NCBI GenBank assembly: GCA_900545785.1
Contig: URAA01000023.1
Span: 1 to 14,992, forward strand
From: an uncultured Dialister sp.
GTDB taxonomy: Bacteria > Bacillota > Negativicutes > Veillonellales > Dialisteraceae
Reading direction: 5' to 3'
Length of the DNA: 14,992 nt
In this document: one piece after another, positions 6,362-14,040 of the stretch
Layout of the letters: every line of letters begins with the position of its first letter
Position numbering within the stretch: position 1 is the stretch's first letter
Made by a program: the position numbers and the translations under genes
The notes under the pieces: model-generated
What the model was told of the DNA's origin: nothing
What the model saw: only the letters and a program-made list of their open reading frames with translations
The model's database searches: none

Positions 6362-7292
6362 AATCGTTTTTATGGGAACACCGTCATTTGCGGCAAAATC
6401 TTTAGATATGCTTTGCAGAAGAGACTATGTACCGGTTGCTGTCTATACTCAGCCGGATAAAGTTAACGGGAGAGGGAAAAAGATCACCTTCTCTCCGGTA
6501 AAAGAACTGGCGATAAAAAATAATATTCCCGTTTATCAGCCGATTACATTTAAAGATGAAGCGGTAATTGACGAATTAAAAAAAATAAAGCCCGACATCA
6601 TTATCGTGATTGCTTACGGGAAAATATTGCCCGGAGAAGTTATAGAAGCTTCCCGATATGGAGCGATCAATGTACATGCCTCTCTTCTTCCCGAATATCG
6701 CGGTGCTGCTCCCATACAGAGAGCCGTTATCGACAGAAAAGAAAAAACAGGTATCACGATTATGAGGCTGGATTCCGGAATGGATACCGGTGATATCGTG
6801 ACGATGGCAGAAATAGAAATAGGGAAACATATGACGGCAGGAGAATTATTTGATGCTCTTTCGCTCTTGGGCGCCGAAGAATTGATTCATGTTATGGATG
6901 ATTTGCCGGAGGCATTATCTAACGCAGTCCCTCAGAATCACGAAAAGGCAACTTATGCGGAAAAAGTCACAAAAGATATGGGTCATATAGATTGGTCCAA
7001 GCCTGCGATTATTTTAGATGCTTTAATCCGCGGTATGTATCCCAATCCCGGGACATATACTTTTTTCAGAGGCAAACGGATCAAAATTCACAAAGCTTTT
7101 TATAAGAGTTTTGATACTTCCTCTTATACGCCGGGCGATGTTGTTTCCGTTAAAGATGGAAATATAGGTATTGCCGCTTCTGACGGAATTATTTATATCA
7201 CAGATCTTCAGCCGGAAAATCATAAACAGATGAAAGCGGCAGATTTTATCAATGGATATCAGGTGAAAGAGAATGACCGGTTCGTCTTCTGA
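6345..7292 (+). CDS. fmt: Methionyl-tRNA formyltransferase
   Basis: Fmt transfers a formyl group from 10-formyltetrahydrofolate to Met-tRNA(fMet), producing the initiator used in bacterial translation. From ATG 6345 the protein has 315 residues, the usual length, and begins MKNPYKIVFMGTPSFAA, the standard N-terminus. The formyltransferase active site is visible as Asn109 and His111 leading into ASLLPEYRGAAPIQ (112-125), with the aspartate in LDSGMDTGDI at 142-151. KVNGRGKKITFSPVK near 40-54 corresponds to the loop that contacts the tRNA acceptor. The C-terminal OB-like domain (about 205-315) contains GMYPNPGTYTFFRGKRIKI. It overlaps def by 17 bases and rsmB by 20 bases, so the three genes are likely translated in a coupled way. 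Nothing unusual in the catalytic residues. Confidence 0.97.
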   Translation: MKNPYKIVFMGTPSFAAKSLDMLCRRDYVPVAVYTQPDKVNGRGKKITFSPVKELAIKNNIPVYQPITFKDEAVIDELKKIKPDIIIVIAYGKILPGEVIEASRYGAINVHASLLPEYRGAAPIQRAVIDRKEKTGITIMRLDSGMDTGDIVTMAEIEIGKHMTAGELFDALSLLGAEELIHVMDDLPEALSNAVPQNHEKATYAEKVTKDMGHIDWSKPAIILDALIRGMYPNPGTYTFFRGKRIKIHKAFYKSFDTSSYTPGDVVSVKDGNIGIAASDGIIYITDLQPENHKQMKAADFINGYQVKENDRFVF

Positions 7293-8637
7293 AAAAATTA
7301 AATCTGCAAGACTCTTTGCTTATGAAGCTTTATTTCAAATTTTCGAAAAAGACGGTTATACAAATCTAATCATTCAAAATATACTGCGTAAATTCTCTCT
7401 GAAGAAAGAAGAAAGGCATCTTCTGACAGAGTTGGTTTACGGTGTTTGCCGAAACTATAACTATTTATTGTGGGTGATCGGGCAATTAAGCAGCCGGCCG
7501 ATAAAAAAAATAGATCCTGCAGTACGCATTCTTCTCTCGCTCGGATTATATCAGTTGATTTATTTGGATAGGATACCGGAATCGGCAGCGGTCAATGAAA
7601 CCGTAAAAATATCTAAAAAAGTCACTCATTTAGGAAATTCCAAATTTATCAACGGAATACTTCGAAATTATATAAGAAATAAAGATAATTTTATATTGCC
7701 CCAAAAAGAAGAGAACCTCTCTTTGTATTATTCCCTTGTCTATAATGTTCCCGAATGGCTGGCTAATCGTTGGATTCGTGAATGGGGAGAAAAGAAGACA
7801 GAGGAAGTATTGATTGCTTTCCAAAAAACGCCTCTGTTATGTATCCGTATTAATACATTAAAAACGACAACCGATGAAATAGAAAAGATCTTTATGGCCA
7901 AAGGAATTTCTTTCCGAAGAGTGCCTTATTTAAAGGATGCACTCATTGTCCGCGAAGGAGCAGATTTAATTTTTAATGATTTATTAAAAGAAGGCTCTAT
8001 TTATATACAGAATCCATCGTCCATGGCGGCTGCCGTGATTCTCGGAGCGCAAGAAAACGAAAAAATACTGGATATGTGTGCAGCTCCGGGCAGTAAAACC
8101 ACTTATATTGCATCTATGATGAATAATAAGGGAGCTATTGACGCTTGGGATCTGTATCCTCATAAAATTCAATTGATTGAAGAAAATGCGAAGCGTCTTG
8201 GGATATTCATTATTCATGGAGAAGCAAGAGATGCTACGCAGCCTTTTTCTGCTTTATATGGTACGTATGACCGTGTTTTATTGGATGCCCCCTGTTCAGG
8301 ACTTGGGGTTATCGGTCACAAACCGGAAATCCGATGGAAACGAAGAGAATCAGATCTGTCTGAATTCCCTGCAATTCAACAAAAACTTTTGGAAGAAGCA
8401 TCTCATTATTTAAAGGCCGGCGGAATTTTGGTTTACAGCACTTGTACATTAAACAGAGAAGAAAATGAAAATATTGTTGAAGCGTTTTTGGCTTCTCATT
8501 CTGATTTTGAAAGTACAAATTTTGAGATAGATACCTTGGGAGAATCGAAGAACGGGATGATGACACTTTGGCCGGATGATCAGGAAAGAGACGGCTTTTT
8601 TATAGCAAAATTAAGAAGGACTCACGATGAAACGTAA
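7273..8637 (+). CDS. rsmB: 16S rRNA (cytosine(967)-C(5))-methyltransferase RsmB
   Basis: RsmB methylates C967 of 16S rRNA on C5 using SAM. The 454-residue product has an N-terminal NusB-like RNA-binding domain (about 8-138; note LTELVYGVCRNYNYLLWVIG and ESAAVNETVKISK), a linker, and a C-terminal Rossmann methyltransferase domain. In the latter, ILDMCAAPGSKTTYIA at 265-280 is the SAM-binding motif I, DAPCSGLG at 338-345 is motif IV with Cys341, and YSTCTL at 388-393 is motif VI with the catalytic nucleophile Cys391. It ends with GFFIAKLRR, typical of the family. ATG 7273 is preceded by AGGTG (7261-7265), a modest Shine-Dalgarno, consistent with coupling to fmt by a 20-base overlap. It shares 11 bases with rlmN at its end. 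Confidence 0.96.
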   Translation: MTGSSSEKIKSARLFAYEALFQIFEKDGYTNLIIQNILRKFSLKKEERHLLTELVYGVCRNYNYLLWVIGQLSSRPIKKIDPAVRILLSLGLYQLIYLDRIPESAAVNETVKISKKVTHLGNSKFINGILRNYIRNKDNFILPQKEENLSLYYSLVYNVPEWLANRWIREWGEKKTEEVLIAFQKTPLLCIRINTLKTTTDEIEKIFMAKGISFRRVPYLKDALIVREGADLIFNDLLKEGSIYIQNPSSMAAAVILGAQENEKILDMCAAPGSKTTYIASMMNNKGAIDAWDLYPHKIQLIEENAKRLGIFIIHGEARDATQPFSALYGTYDRVLLDAPCSGLGVIGHKPEIRWKRRESDLSEFPAIQQKLLEEASHYLKAGGILVYSTCTLNREENENIVEAFLASHSDFESTNFEIDTLGESKNGMMTLWPDDQERDGFFIAKLRRTHDET

Positions 8638-9664
8638 TATTTGGGGAATGAATCTTCAGGAAATGGAAGAATGGCTTATCCGCAATAAATTTCCCGGATT
8701 CAGAGCGAAACAACTTCGGGATTATTTGTATAGAAGATATATATTTTCTTTCGATGAAATGCAGCAATTCCCGCTTTCAATGCGTAACTGGTTGAAAGAA
8801 AATGCCTGTATCGAAAAGCCGGAAGTTATCAACCGTATTCAATCAGATGACGGTAACACCACTAAATTATTGCTGAAAATGAACGACGGCTCTTTGGTTG
8901 AGACAGTCTGTATGCATCATAACTATGGAAACTCAATTTGTGTATCCTCTCAGGTGGGATGTGCCATGGGATGCATTTTCTGTGCTTCCGGCTTAAAAGG
9001 ATTGGAGCGAAATCTTACAGCGGGAGAAATTTTATCTCAGATTTATGCATTTATTGAGATTTATGGCATATCCGTTCATTCCGTAGTTATCATGGGAGCA
9101 GGCGAACCGCTGACAAATTATGAAGAAGTGCTGAAGTTTCTCCGCCTGATAAATGATAAAGAATTATTAAATATCAGCTATAGAAATATGACCTTGTCTA
9201 CTTGCGGTATCGTTCCCCAAATTTATCGATTGGCAGAAGAAAATATTCCCGTTACTTTAGCCGTTTCTCTTCACGCCCCTAATGATGAAATCAGAAATAA
9301 ATTACTTCCCATAAGTAAAAATTTTAAAATTGAGGATGTAATCAGAGCAGCTTCCTATTATTTCAAAACGACAAAACGGCGTGTTACGTTTGAATATATT
9401 CTTATTAAAGATATCAATTCGAGTGTAGAAAATGCAAAAGAACTTTGCCGGCTGGTAGGGAAACTTCCTTGTCATTTTAACTTGATTCCCGTAAACGGAA
9501 CGGAACATATCAAGTTGTATCCGCCGGAATGGAAGGAGATTCGAAAATTTCAAGATGTTTTGATTGAACATGGGAAGGAAACCACCGTAAGAAAACAAAT
9601 GGGTGATGAAATACAGGCTGCCTGCGGACAACTGAAACGACGCTATCTCAGCAAGGAAGGTTAG
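8627..9664 (+). CDS. rlmN: Dual-specificity 23S rRNA/tRNA adenine-C2 methyltransferase RlmN
   Basis: RlmN is a radical-SAM enzyme that methylates C2 of A2503 in 23S rRNA and of A37 in some tRNAs. The 345-residue protein contains the 4Fe-4S cluster motif CAMGCIFC with Cys112, Cys116 and Cys119, preceded by CVSSQVG with Cys105. Cys333 in DEIQAACGQL is the cysteine that carries the methyl intermediate. MGAGEPLTNYEEVLKFLRL (about 156-174) is the SAM-binding GEP region and LAVSLHAPND (211-220) is another family signature. ATG 8627 lies six bases after AAGGA (8616-8620) and overlaps rsmB by 11 bases. It appears to be the last gene of the priA-def-fmt-rsmB-rlmN run. I see no clear terminator after it, so some transcription may continue into stp. 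Confidence 0.97.
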   Translation: MKRNIWGMNLQEMEEWLIRNKFPGFRAKQLRDYLYRRYIFSFDEMQQFPLSMRNWLKENACIEKPEVINRIQSDDGNTTKLLLKMNDGSLVETVCMHHNYGNSICVSSQVGCAMGCIFCASGLKGLERNLTAGEILSQIYAFIEIYGISVHSVVIMGAGEPLTNYEEVLKFLRLINDKELLNISYRNMTLSTCGIVPQIYRLAEENIPVTLAVSLHAPNDEIRNKLLPISKNFKIEDVIRAASYYFKTTKRRVTFEYILIKDINSSVENAKELCRLVGKLPCHFNLIPVNGTEHIKLYPPEWKEIRKFQDVLIEHGKETTVRKQMGDEIQAACGQLKRRYLSKEG

Positions 9665-9677
9665 TGTTTTCCCTTTA

Positions 9678-9706
9678 TTGACGGTATTTTTTTAAAATGC
9701 TACTAT
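9678..9706 (+). promoter_or_regulatory. Candidate promoter for stp-prkC-rsgA-rpe
   Basis: TTGACG (9678-9683) resembles the -35 consensus at five of six bases. It is followed after 17 bases by TACTAT (9701-9706), which has a TGc extension at 9698-9700. TATAAA at 9704-9709 is an alternative -10 at a 20-base spacing. Located 53-81 bases before the stp start, in the only sizeable gap between rlmN and stp. Confidence 0.5.
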
Positions 9707-9758
9707 AAAATTATTAAGCACATAAATAAAAATTTTTATACGGGGTAAGTATATTTTT

Positions 9759-10505
9759 ATGTTTATTACCTATGGAGATTCACGTATCGGTTTGGTGCGT
9801 AAGGCCAATGAAGACAGCATTTCCGACTGTATAGGTCCGTTTTTTATTTTAGCTGACGGCATGGGCGGATATGTAGGGGGAAAAGTGGCCAGCAGTCTTG
9901 CCGTAGAAAGTGCAAAAAAATATCTGAATAACATTTCTCTAAAAGACATTTCGGAAGAAACTCTTAAAGAGTCAATTTTACTTGCCAATCGCATGATTCT
10001 CGAGAAAAAAGCCAAAAATGAAGATCTTTCCGCCATGGGAACGACCATGATTTCTGTAGTGATTCATGATGGAAGTTTAAGCTGGGCACATGTGGGTGAC
10101 AGCCGTTTATATATTTACAGCAAAGGAAAACTGCAGCAAATCACGACAGATCATTCATTTGTTATGGAATTGCTTGCCCGGGGAAAGATAACGGAAGAAG
10201 AAATGGCCGTTCATCCGAGAAAAAATGAAATCACTCGTGCGGTAGGAATTAAGCAAGATTTAGAAGTGGACACGGGAACCATTTCTTTAAAGAACGGTAC
10301 TTTGGTATTAATTTGTACAGACGGATTAACAGGGATGATCTCCGAGGAAGCCATTTCGGACATTTTATCGGGATATGAATATCAAACAAAAGAAGATCTT
10401 GCCAAATGCGGAGAACAGCTGTTTAATGCGGCTTATGCCGAGGGTGCTAAGGATAATATATCGTTGATACTTATTGATTACTGGAGCAGGGAAAACGGAG
10501 AATAA
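9759..10505 (+). CDS. stp: PP2C-family Ser/Thr protein phosphatase (Stp/PrpC)
   Basis: This cytoplasmic phosphatase removes phosphate from Ser/Thr targets of the partner kinase encoded next. The 248-residue product is a complete bacterial PP2C catalytic domain: GLVRKANEDS at 11-20, LADGMGGYVGGK at 31-42 with metal-binding Asp33, AMGTTM near 92-97, WAHVGDSRLYIY at 109-120, TDHSFV near 130-135, TDGLT at 187-191 with Asp188, and DNISLI at 232-237 with Asp232. ATG 9759 fits the family N-terminus, but the Shine-Dalgarno is poor: CGGGG at 9741-9745 is 13 bases away, suggesting modest translation. Only two bases separate its stop from the prkC ATG, the usual arrangement for this antagonistic pair. 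In B. subtilis the equivalent gene is called prpC. Confidence 0.96.
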   Translation: MFITYGDSRIGLVRKANEDSISDCIGPFFILADGMGGYVGGKVASSLAVESAKKYLNNISLKDISEETLKESILLANRMILEKKAKNEDLSAMGTTMISVVIHDGSLSWAHVGDSRLYIYSKGKLQQITTDHSFVMELLARGKITEEEMAVHPRKNEITRAVGIKQDLEVDTGTISLKNGTLVLICTDGLTGMISEEAISDILSGYEYQTKEDLAKCGEQLFNAAYAEGAKDNISLILIDYWSRENGE

Positions 10506-10507
10506 GA

Positions 10508-12367
10508 ATGATCGGTAAAATACTTGATGAGCGCTACAAACTGGAAAAGAAAATCGGATCCGGCGGTATGGCGGATGTATATATGGCAAAGGATTTGCTG
10601 TTAGACAGGATTGTAGCCGTAAAAATTTTACACAGCAGTTTCGGAGAAGACAATGATTTTATTGTACGTTTTCGTCATGAAGCTCAATCCGCGGGAAAAC
10701 TGACACATCCGAATATTGTAGGTATTTACGATGTAGGCAACGATCAGGGCGTGCATTATATCGTCATGGAATATGTCGAAGGCATTACACTGAAACAATA
10801 CATTCAGACACATCCCAATATTCCTATCGATACGACGGTACGAATTGTCATTGAAATAGGAAATGCTTTGGAAGTGGCTCATGAAAACGGTATTGTTCAT
10901 TGTGATATCAAGCCTCATAATATTTTGCTGACTGAAACGGGAAAAGTTAAGGTTACTGATTTCGGAATCGCCAGAGCAATTAATTCCGGAACCGTTATTG
11001 ATAAAAGATCCATGCTGGGTTCTGTTCATTATTTGTCTCCGGAACAGGCGGCAGGTGATAAAATTACGGAAAAAGCCGATATTTATTCTTTAGGTGTTGT
11101 TCTGTATGAAATGCTTACTCATCATCTTCCTTTTGAAGGTGAAACTGCAGTCAGTATTGCTTTACAACATATGCGCGGGGAAGTGCCCCGGCCTTCCAAG
11201 CTTAATCCTGCCATTTCTCCGATGCTGGAAGAATGTATTTTAACGGCTCTTCAAAAAGATCCGGAGAAAAGATACCATTCTGTTTCTGATTTTATTTCCG
11301 AACTAAAGATGGCACAGGGGTTTACTACATCAATTTATAAACCGGCACAGCCTGATTTTGCTGCAATGGCCAAACCTCTTTCGCAGGGAACCACAAAAAT
11401 ACCAAGGACTAAAAAAGAAAGTAAATTAAGCAGTTTTATTACTGCATTGCCGCAAAAATATATTTGGATTGCCATGGTGTCTCTTTTTGTTATTTGCTTT
11501 GCCTGGGCATTCTTCAGTTTTGGAAATTTTTGGAGTTCTGAAAATATCGATGTTCCTTCTCTTGTAGGAAAGCCGGTGGAGGTTGCTGAGAAGACATTAA
11601 AAGAAATGAATCTGAAAGTTTCCGTTGATGAAATTGTAAGTGATGATATTCCTGCCGGACAGGTTATTTCTCAAACACCGGTAGCCGGTGCCAATGTGAA
11701 AGCGCAAAGGATCATTCATTTGACGGTCAGCAAGGGCGGTGCGGCCATTCTTATTCCGGATCTTAAAGGATTATCATTGGAGCAGGCAAAAGACAGATTG
11801 GATAAATTAGGGCTAACCCTCGGTGCCATCGAAAATGGCAATGATGCATCTCAGCCGTCAGAAGTTATTATTTCTCAAAGTCCGCAGGTATCTCAAAAGG
11901 TAAATAAAGGAACGCAGGTTAATATTGTCATAAATATGAAACAAGCCGTAAAAGTGCCTAATTTGGTCGGGATGACAATAGCGGAGGCAAGACTCTCCCT
12001 GACTGCTGCAAATATGTCACCGGGGAAAATATCCTCTTTGGACGGCGTTACGGCTGATGATTCGACTGCCGTTGTAGTATCTCAAACTCCGGCAGGCGGA
12101 ATATCCACTACAGATACAACGGTTGACCTTACGATTGCAAAAAAAGACAGAGCTCAAAAAAAGAGCGGCAGAGTAAACATCACAATTCCTAAAACCGGAG
12201 GAACTCGCCATGTGATTATTAATGTCACTGACGATAACGGAAAATCCGTAGCTTACGATAAAAGAGTTCAAGCCGGGGATAATGTCAGTGAAACTGTAGA
12301 AGGGATAGGAAAAGTAAGAGTACAGGTGTTGATTGACGGTAATGTGGTTCAAGATGGGGAACTGTAA
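10508..12367 (+). CDS. prkC: Membrane Ser/Thr protein kinase with PASTA repeats (PrkC/PknB type)
   Basis: This kinase senses cell-wall fragments outside the cell through PASTA domains and phosphorylates cytoplasmic targets, in other Bacillota including RsgA and translation factors. The 619-residue product has a kinase domain at about 8-270: glycine loop GSGGMADVY (17-25), Lys39 in VAVKI, Glu58, the catalytic loop HCDIKPHN (131-138) with Asp133, DFG (151-153), and GSVHYLSPEQAAG in the activation segment. A basic juxtamembrane stretch precedes one membrane helix at about 318-337 (IWIAMVSLFVICFAWAFF). Outside are three PASTA repeats, about 347-409, 415-477 and 481-544, each starting like VPxLxG, then a beta-rich tail of about 70 residues. 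The usual HRD arginine is Cys132, making it a non-RD kinase. GGAG lies seven bases before the ATG. Confidence 0.95.
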   Translation: MIGKILDERYKLEKKIGSGGMADVYMAKDLLLDRIVAVKILHSSFGEDNDFIVRFRHEAQSAGKLTHPNIVGIYDVGNDQGVHYIVMEYVEGITLKQYIQTHPNIPIDTTVRIVIEIGNALEVAHENGIVHCDIKPHNILLTETGKVKVTDFGIARAINSGTVIDKRSMLGSVHYLSPEQAAGDKITEKADIYSLGVVLYEMLTHHLPFEGETAVSIALQHMRGEVPRPSKLNPAISPMLEECILTALQKDPEKRYHSVSDFISELKMAQGFTTSIYKPAQPDFAAMAKPLSQGTTKIPRTKKESKLSSFITALPQKYIWIAMVSLFVICFAWAFFSFGNFWSSENIDVPSLVGKPVEVAEKTLKEMNLKVSVDEIVSDDIPAGQVISQTPVAGANVKAQRIIHLTVSKGGAAILIPDLKGLSLEQAKDRLDKLGLTLGAIENGNDASQPSEVIISQSPQVSQKVNKGTQVNIVINMKQAVKVPNLVGMTIAEARLSLTAANMSPGKISSLDGVTADDSTAVVVSQTPAGGISTTDTTVDLTIAKKDRAQKKSGRVNITIPKTGGTRHVIINVTDDNGKSVAYDKRVQAGDNVSETVEGIGKVRVQVLIDGNVVQDGEL

Positions 12368-12370
12368 TTT

Positions 12371-13240
12371 ATGCAGGGAATTGTCCTAAAGAATCAAAAC
12401 GGATATTTTACTGTTTCCGGGAACGACGGAAATTTGTTACTTTGTCGTTCAAGAGGCCATTTAAAGAGGGAAACGGATATACTTGTCGGCGATTTTGTTG
12501 AATATGAAACGAATGGAGAAACAGAGGGAATCATTGTAAAAGTATATTCTCGTAAAAACCAATTATATCGGCCGCCTGTGGCCAATATCGATCAAATTGT
12601 ACTTGTTTCTTCTATTCGCACTCCGGATATCAATCCCTTTCTGCTGGATCGTATGATTCTGCTGGCAGAAAATGCGGATATGACCCCGATCATTTGTATC
12701 AGCAAATACGATTTGGCTGAAAATGAATCCGATCGTCTTTGTGCGGAATATAAAAAAGCCGGATATATATCTTTATGTACTTCGTTGGTCACGCATAAAG
12801 GAGTGGACGAACTGAGAGCATATCTTCAAGGAAATGTTGTTGCTTTTTCCGGTCCGTCAGGTACAGGTAAATCCAGCTTATTAAATCTTCTGTTAAAAGA
12901 ATCTTATTTCAAATCGGGGGAAGTCAGTAAACATACAGGACGCGGTAAAACTACAACACGTCATGCAGAATTGGTCAAATTTGACGGAAATTCATATCTG
13001 ATGGATACACCGGGCTACACATTTCTCGAAATCGAACGATTGAATGCGGATGATCTGGCTTTCTTATTTAAAGAATTCAGACCGTATATAGGGAATTGCT
13101 ACTTTAATGATTGCCGGCATTCATCTGAGCCGGGATGTATGGTAAGAAAGGCAGTAGAAGAAGGCATGATTGAAAAAAGGAGATATGAATCTTATATTCT
13201 TATCCTGGAAGAATTGAAAAATAAGAAAAAGTATCGATAG
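12371..13240 (+). CDS. rsgA: Ribosome small-subunit biogenesis GTPase RsgA
   Basis: RsgA is a circularly permuted GTPase that binds the maturing 30S subunit, checks the decoding centre and leaves after GTP hydrolysis. The 289-residue product has an N-terminal OB fold (about 1-65), then GTPase motifs in permuted order: G4 SKYDL at 111-115, G1 GPSGTGKSSLLN at 161-172, the KTTTRHAEL region (G2) at 193-201 and G3 DTPG at 212-215. The C-terminal zinc site is CYFNDCRHSSEPGC with Cys243, Cys248, His250 and Cys256, followed by the family ending AVEEGMIEKRRYESY. It starts three bases after prkC. GGGGA at 12356-12360 is the likely ribosome site, ten bases from the ATG. In B. subtilis the same neighbour (CpgA) is a PrkC substrate, so the link here is plausible but inferred. 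Confidence 0.97.
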   Translation: MQGIVLKNQNGYFTVSGNDGNLLLCRSRGHLKRETDILVGDFVEYETNGETEGIIVKVYSRKNQLYRPPVANIDQIVLVSSIRTPDINPFLLDRMILLAENADMTPIICISKYDLAENESDRLCAEYKKAGYISLCTSLVTHKGVDELRAYLQGNVVAFSGPSGTGKSSLLNLLLKESYFKSGEVSKHTGRGKTTTRHAELVKFDGNSYLMDTPGYTFLEIERLNADDLAFLFKEFRPYIGNCYFNDCRHSSEPGCMVRKAVEEGMIEKRRYESYILILEELKNKKKYR

Positions 13241-13259
13241 TTAATAGCAGGAGGTTCAT

Positions 13260-13901
13260 ATGAAAATAGCACCGTCGATGCTCGCCGCCGATTTCGGTAA
13301 ACTGGCGGAAGAATTAAAAGATATTGAACAGGGAGGAGCAGATCTGCTGCACTTAGATGTAATGGATGGATCTTTTGTTCCGAACATTTCCTATGGACCG
13401 CCTGTTATTGAATCTATACGGAAATATACAACATTACCTTTTGACGTACATCTCATGGTTTATCATCCGGAAAACTATTTTGATGTATTGCAAAAAATAG
13501 GTGTGGATATGATTTCTTTCCATATAGAGGCCGCAGTTCATACGGATCGCATTATTAATGACTTAAAATCAAGAAACATAAAAGCCGGAATTGTTTTAAA
13601 TCCGGGTACATCTGTATACACCATCGAAACAATATTGCCGCTTTTAGATTTTATACTTATCATGTCGGTAAATCCCGGATTCGGCGGACAAAAATTTATA
13701 CCTTATGTTTTAGATAAAATAAAAGAGTTAAAAACGCTGATGAAAGAAAAAGAAGTAAATATTCCTATTGAAGTTGACGGTGGGATTTCTTCATCCAATG
13801 CCGGTTTATTGAAAGAAGCCGGCGCCGATATTTTAGTTGCCGGTTCTTCTGTATTCGGAAAAACAGACCGAAAGAGTGCAATTCAGCTTCTTCGAGGATA
13901 A
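13260..13901 (+). CDS. rpe: Ribulose-phosphate 3-epimerase
   Basis: Rpe interconverts ribulose 5-phosphate and xylulose 5-phosphate in the pentose phosphate pathway. The 213-residue TIM-barrel protein begins MKIAPSMLAADF and carries HLDVMDGSFVPN (31-42) with metal ligand His31 and catalytic Asp33. It also has DVHLM (62-66) with His64, SVNPGFGGQ (136-144) in the flexible phosphate-binding loop region, EVDGGI (171-176) with Asp172, and GSSVFG (195-200) for phosphate binding. AGGAGG (13249-13254) lies five bases before ATG 13260, a strong site. The gene is 19 bases after rsgA, the same neighbour as in B. subtilis, and closes the operon: a strong terminator follows at once. In B. subtilis thiN comes after rpe, but it is absent here. 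Confidence 0.97.
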   Translation: MKIAPSMLAADFGKLAEELKDIEQGGADLLHLDVMDGSFVPNISYGPPVIESIRKYTTLPFDVHLMVYHPENYFDVLQKIGVDMISFHIEAAVHTDRIINDLKSRNIKAGIVLNPGTSVYTIETILPLLDFILIMSVNPGFGGQKFIPYVLDKIKELKTLMKEKEVNIPIEVDGGISSSNAGLLKEAGADILVAGSSVFGKTDRKSAIQLLRG

Positions 13902-13910
13902 ATTTATATA

Positions 13911-13951
13911 AAAAAACCTGTATGATGGAGCAAAAGAACATACAGGTTTTT
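13911..13951 (+). terminator. Strong bidirectional terminator after rpe
   Basis: CCTGTATG (13917-13924) pairs perfectly with CATACAGG (13939-13946) around a 14-base loop. The stem is flanked by an A-run (13911-13916) and a T-run (13947-13951), which lengthen it and allow termination from either side. It ends the stp-prkC-rsgA-rpe transcript ten bases after the rpe stop. Confidence 0.9.
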
Positions 13952-13967
13952 GTTTTGCCCGATTTTA

Positions 13968-13995
13968 TTGTACAATAAATCATATGAGTTATGAT
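13968..13995 (+). promoter_or_regulatory. Weak candidate promoter for hslO
   Basis: TTGTAC (13968-13973) and TATGAT (13990-13995) are 16 bases apart. The -10 matches consensus at five of six bases, but the -35 matches only in its TTG. A new promoter is expected because the rpe terminator lies just upstream. The -10 is the right arm of the inverted repeat at 13978-13996. Confidence 0.35.
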
Positions 13996-13996
13996 T
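13978..13996. repeat. Perfect 7-bp inverted repeat over the hslO -10 region
   Basis: AATCATA (13978-13984) and TATGATT (13990-13996) are exact reverse complements separated by TGAGT. The size and symmetry suit a dimeric repressor, and the right arm covers the candidate -10. It is not the CIRCE heat-shock element, and the 7-5-7 geometry differs from the 7-1-7 PerR/Fur box. The operator role is inferred only from position. Confidence 0.45.
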
Positions 13997-14040
13997 AAAA
14001 GATAGTAGAAATGCTATTTATAAAAGGAGAATAAAGAAAA

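Noticed and set aside
8177..8413. Second + strand open frame inside rsmB
   Set aside because: It lies entirely within the methyltransferase domain of rsmB in another frame and encodes no recognisable protein.
14002..14017. ATAG...CTAT inverted repeat upstream of the hslO ribosome site
   Set aside because: Only four A/T-rich base pairs with an eight-base loop, too weak to support a function.
13952..14040. CIRCE heat-shock element upstream of hslO
   Set aside because: The TTAGCACTC-N9-GAGTGCTAA pattern is absent. Only the unrelated AATCATA/TATGATT repeat is present.
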